Origin: Paludibacteraceae bacterium
Lineage (GTDB): Bacteria > Bacteroidota > Bacteroidia > Bacteroidales > Paludibacteraceae
Direction: 5' to 3'
DNA: 7,390 bases
Assembly (NCBI GenBank): GCA_018055865.1
Contig: JAGPGR010000080.1
Coordinates: forward strand, 1 to 7,390
Positions 5,232-7,390 of this stretch are shown one piece after another; the first letter of the stretch is position 1, and every line of letters begins with the position of its first letter. A program made the position numbers and the translations under genes. Below the pieces are notes generated by a model. It had not been told where the DNA came from. It searched no databases and was given only the letters and a program-made list of their open reading frames with translations.

Positions 5232-5759
5232 TTATTTCAGTTCTGTAATTATTTTTTGAAGACCTGTTTTAAGCCCCTCAAAATAGTCGCCTTTTTCAAT
5301 TTCAGTGAGTATGGTTTTCTTCACTATTCGTTTGCATTCTTTGTCGGAAAGTTTACTTTTCAGATCTTTTCCTGTAGTAAGTTGCACTTCGTTCAGCTTT
5401 TCCGAAAAAACCAGCATCACACTTTTTGCCTCTATATCGTCGTTTTCCCAGGAGGAAAGCAGATTGACACTGAAGTCGTGCAGATTATCGTAAGGCTTGA
5501 TTGATTTAATTGTAACAATGTTGATTTTGTTGTCTGATTTGTTTTCATACTGAACAATGATGCTGTCCAGCACACGAATTTGTCCTACGGTCAGTATCTC
5601 CTCAAAATCGCTCACCGAACCCAGCGGAGCCGGAAAAACCACGGCAGCAGTATCGTTGGAAGCCAGAAGCCCGGCAGCTGCAGAGGTAACTTTGCGACAG
5701 GAACCGAAACTGATGAGCAATGCTGAAAAACTAAAAAAAAGGAGCAACCGGATTTTCAT
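5232..5759 (-). CDS. TPM-domain lipoprotein
   Basis: A 175-aa protein with an N-terminal lipoprotein signal: basic MKIR, a hydrophobic stretch (5-18), then SFGSC with Cys21 as the likely lipidated residue. It should be exported and anchored to a membrane. Residues about 48-174 match the TPM domain pattern (PF04536 type): the opening strand-helix with EEILTVGQIRVLDSII, the central KINIVTIKSIKPYDNL and the DFSVNLLSSWEND helix, SVMLVFSEKLNEVQLTTGKDL, and the closing EKGDYFEGLKTGLQKIITEL. TPM proteins are diverse; some are linked to phosphatase activity or to membrane-complex assembly, and the role here is unknown. Unlike many family members it has no transmembrane segment after the domain. It is divergent from the methyltransferase gene. 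No clear terminator hairpin lies between its stop and the ncRNA promoter. The ATG at 5759 fits the signal peptide and lies about 16 nt after the inferred start point. Confidence 0.85.
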   Translation of the reverse strand: MKIRLLLFFSFSALLISFGSCRKVTSAAAGLLASNDTAAVVFPAPLGSVSDFEEILTVGQIRVLDSIIVQYENKSDNKINIVTIKSIKPYDNLHDFSVNLLSSWENDDIEAKSVMLVFSEKLNEVQLTTGKDLKSKLSDKECKRIVKKTILTEIEKGDYFEGLKTGLQKIITELK

Positions 5760-5781
5760 AACTGATGGTAAAAATGTAAAA

Positions 5782-5789
5782 CAAAGGTA
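5782..5789 (-). promoter_or_regulatory. -7 promoter element (TACCTTTG) for the TPM lipoprotein gene
   Basis: The minus strand reads TACCTTTG, matching TAnnTTTG. The inferred start near 5775 gives a leader of only about 16 nt before the ATG at 5759. No TTG -33 box is seen at the usual distance. Confidence 0.5.
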
Positions 5790-5894
5790 CTCTTTTTTGA
5801 GTTAATTTAAATATTAAAAATACTGAAAGAATTAAAAACGCAAATGCGAAAACAAGTTTTGCCCGTCAGTAAATATTTATCATCAAAAAAACTT

Positions 5895-5902
5895 TACCTT
5901 TG
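5895..5902 (+). promoter_or_regulatory. -7 promoter element (TACCTTTG) for the rRNA methyltransferase gene
   Basis: TACCTTTG matches TAnnTTTG. The inferred start near 5909 gives a leader of about 15 nt before the ATG at 5924. A possible TTG start at 5900 lies inside this element, which decides against that start. The only TTTTG upstream (5857-5861) is 33 bp away, too far for a normal -33 box. Confidence 0.5.
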
Positions 5903-5923
5903 CAATATCAACAACAAAATAAA

Positions 5924-7333
5924 ATGGCCAACTATAAAAAACAGCTTCCGGTGCTCGAGAATGTGACAATAACCGACATTGCAGCAGAAGGAAAGGCAAT
6001 TGCTAAAGTGAATGATGTGGTGGTGTTTGTGCCGTTTGCTGTGCCGGGTGATGTAGTCAATTTGCAGGTAACACGTAAGAAAAGCAGCTTTATGGAAGCT
6101 CGCGTAACTGAACTGGTGAAAGCTTCAGAAAACAGGATGGAGCCGTTTTGTGAGCATTTCGGCATTTGCGGCGGATGCAAATGGCAGATCTTACCATATC
6201 CTGAGCAACTCAGATATAAACAGAAAGAGGTTGAAAATAATCTGCGGCGGATAGGAAAAGTTGAATTACCTGAAATATCACCTATTATCGGTTCAGTTAA
6301 AACCACGTTTTATCGCAACAAACTTGAATTCACCTTCTCCAACCGCCGCTGGCGAACCTACGAGGAGATGGATGCAGCTAAAGAATTCGATACGATGAAC
6401 GCAGTTGGTTTTCACATTCCGGGTATGTTTGACAAAGTGCTGGATATCAACAAGTGCTGGTTACAGAATGATATACAAAACCAAATTCGGAACGAAATTC
6501 GCAGGTATGCTCTGCAGAATAATCTGACATTTTTCGATTTACGCGTGCAGGAAGGGTTTCTGCGTACCATGATGGTTCGTACTACTTCCACAGGTGAATT
6601 GATGCTTATTCTGGTGTTTTTTCACGAAGACAAAACCGAAAGGGTGAAACTGCTGCAGCACATTGCCGATGAATTTCCTCAGATTACTTCCCTGCTTTAT
6701 GTAATCAATTCCAAAGCCAACGATACCATAACCGACCAGGAAGTGTTGACTTTCAAAGGCAAAGATTGTATTTATGAGGAAATGGAAGGGCTGCGTTTCA
6801 AAATCGGTCCGAAATCATTCTACCAGACAAATTCCGATCAGGCATACGAACTGTATAAAATTGCCCGCAGTTTTGCAGGGCTGACCGGCAATGAAGTAGT
6901 TTACGACCTGTACACAGGCACAGGTACCATTGCCAATTTCGTGGCAGCAAGCTGCAGCCGGGTGATTGGAATAGAGTACGTGCCTGAAGCTATCAACGAT
7001 GCAAAAGAAAACTCGGCACTCAACGGAATCGAAAACACCTTATTTTTTGCCGGAGATATGAAAAATGTGCTGAATACCGATTTTATTCGTACTCACGGCA
7101 AACCCGACGTGATAATCACCGATCCGCCGCGTGTGGGAATGCACGAAGATGTGGTGAAAGCCATCCTGGCAGCCGAACCCGAACGAATCGTGTATGTAAG
7201 TTGTAATGCGGCCACACAGGCTCGCGATTTGAGTTTGCTCGACGAAAAATACTGCGTTACGGACGTACAGCCGGTGGATATGTTTCCGCACACCCATCAT
7301 GTGGAGAATGTGGTTAAATTAATTCGCCGCTAG
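5924..7333 (+). CDS. rlmD: 23S rRNA (uracil-5-)-methyltransferase, RumA/RlmD family
   Basis: SAM-dependent enzyme methylating C5 of a uridine in rRNA, 469 aa, cytoplasmic. Domains in order: an N-terminal TRAM RNA-binding barrel (about 9-65, DIAAEGKAIAKVNDVVVFVPFAVPGD, shown in part); iron-sulfur cysteines C76, C82 and C85 in the CxxxxxCxxC pattern FCEHFGICGGC, with a probable fourth at C178 (NKCW); a central subdomain with FKIGPKSFYQTN; then the methyltransferase fold with the SAM loop DLYTGTGT (328-335), DPPR (400-403), the nucleophile Cys427 in YVSCNAATQARDL and the catalytic-base candidate Glu461 in HHVENVV. All catalytic positions are present. The motif has Ala where SCNP is commoner. The ATG at 5924 is chosen because the earlier TTG (5900) lies within the promoter and the family starts shortly before the TRAM domain. 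The family is secure; the symbol is a family-level guess, because many Bacteroidetes have several paralogues (RlmD/RlmCD-like) with different target uridines. Confidence 0.9.
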   Translation: MANYKKQLPVLENVTITDIAAEGKAIAKVNDVVVFVPFAVPGDVVNLQVTRKKSSFMEARVTELVKASENRMEPFCEHFGICGGCKWQILPYPEQLRYKQKEVENNLRRIGKVELPEISPIIGSVKTTFYRNKLEFTFSNRRWRTYEEMDAAKEFDTMNAVGFHIPGMFDKVLDINKCWLQNDIQNQIRNEIRRYALQNNLTFFDLRVQEGFLRTMMVRTTSTGELMLILVFFHEDKTERVKLLQHIADEFPQITSLLYVINSKANDTITDQEVLTFKGKDCIYEEMEGLRFKIGPKSFYQTNSDQAYELYKIARSFAGLTGNEVVYDLYTGTGTIANFVAASCSRVIGIEYVPEAINDAKENSALNGIENTLFFAGDMKNVLNTDFIRTHGKPDVIITDPPRVGMHEDVVKAILAAEPERIVYVSCNAATQARDLSLLDEKYCVTDVQPVDMFPHTHHVENVVKLIRR

Positions 7334-7390
7334 TTCAAATCCTAAAACTAAATGACTTGTTTTTTTGTATAATTGTTCACTAAAATATTA
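7334..7390. other. Short 3' flank, no firm feature
   Basis: A run of seven T at about 7362-7368 follows the methyltransferase stop, but no convincing stem precedes it. No gene start is visible before the window ends. Confidence 0.5.

Larger units (their letters stand above)
5760..5923. other. Divergent promoter region between TPM lipoprotein and rRNA methyltransferase
   Basis: This AT-rich 164-bp spacer holds two outward-facing TACCTTTG elements, listed separately. Between them, GCGAAA (5846-5851) and TTTTGC (5857-5862) form an imperfect inverted repeat with one G-T pair and a 5-nt loop. It could be an operator or be incidental. Nothing else stands out. Confidence 0.5.

Noticed and set aside
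5256..5805. Plus-strand ORFs opposite the TPM lipoprotein
   Set aside because: Antisense shadows; the minus-strand protein has both a lipobox and a domain match.
5900..5923. Upstream TTG start for the rRNA methyltransferase
   Set aside because: It lies inside the TACCTTTG promoter element, upstream of the predicted RNA start, and would add eight mostly Gln/Asn residues not typical of the family.

Overview
The window looks like a chromosomal piece of a Bacteroidota (Bacteroidetes) genome, probably in or near the Bacteroidales. Three things point there. Start sites are preceded by the phylum's TAnnTTTG promoter element and not by Shine-Dalgarno sequences. The intergenic DNA is AT-rich. The genes are a GlnRS and a long PIF1-type helicase carrying extra C-terminal HRDC and HTH domains. 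The assignment rests on these features alone, with no database comparison.

Layout. At 2-937 (+) is the C-terminal half of glutaminyl-tRNA synthetase (glnS), cut by the window edge. It is followed by a gap of about 220 bp with a tetraloop hairpin, a peptide that reads like the first ~35 residues of DapA but has no start codon, and a hairpin terminator. At 1160-3619 (+) is a complete PIF1-family DNA helicase with all helicase motifs, an HRDC domain, a lysine-rich linker and a C-terminal helix-turn-helix. From 3620 to 5231 there is no convincing protein gene. At 5232-5759 (-) is a small lipoprotein with a TPM domain. At 5924-7333 (+) is a complete 23S rRNA (uracil-5-)-methyltransferase of the RumA/RlmD/TrmA family. 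The last two are divergent, and each has a TACCTTTG promoter element about 15 nt (after the inferred start point) ahead of its ATG.

The 1.6 kb gap is the part most worth attention. On the minus strand it carries, in order: three copies of a TATCAACA-type 9-mer, a good Bacteroidetes promoter (TTTG, 21 bp, TATATTTG; 5122-5090), a UUCG-type hairpin at the predicted RNA start, a near-perfect boxA antitermination element (5047-5037), and several hairpins. One hairpin has a GNRA tetraloop and G-U pairs that only work on this strand. A strong terminator hairpin that is also better formed on this strand lies at 3705-3678. This is the architecture of a roughly 1.4 kb untranslated RNA protected by Nus-factor antitermination. 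I could not match it to rRNA, tmRNA, RNase P RNA, SRP RNA, group I or II introns, or CRISPR. A decayed protein gene is the main alternative.

The protein genes do not form one pathway. glnS (translation), the helicase (DNA maintenance) and the rRNA methyltransferase (ribosome maturation) are housekeeping functions with separate transcription signals.
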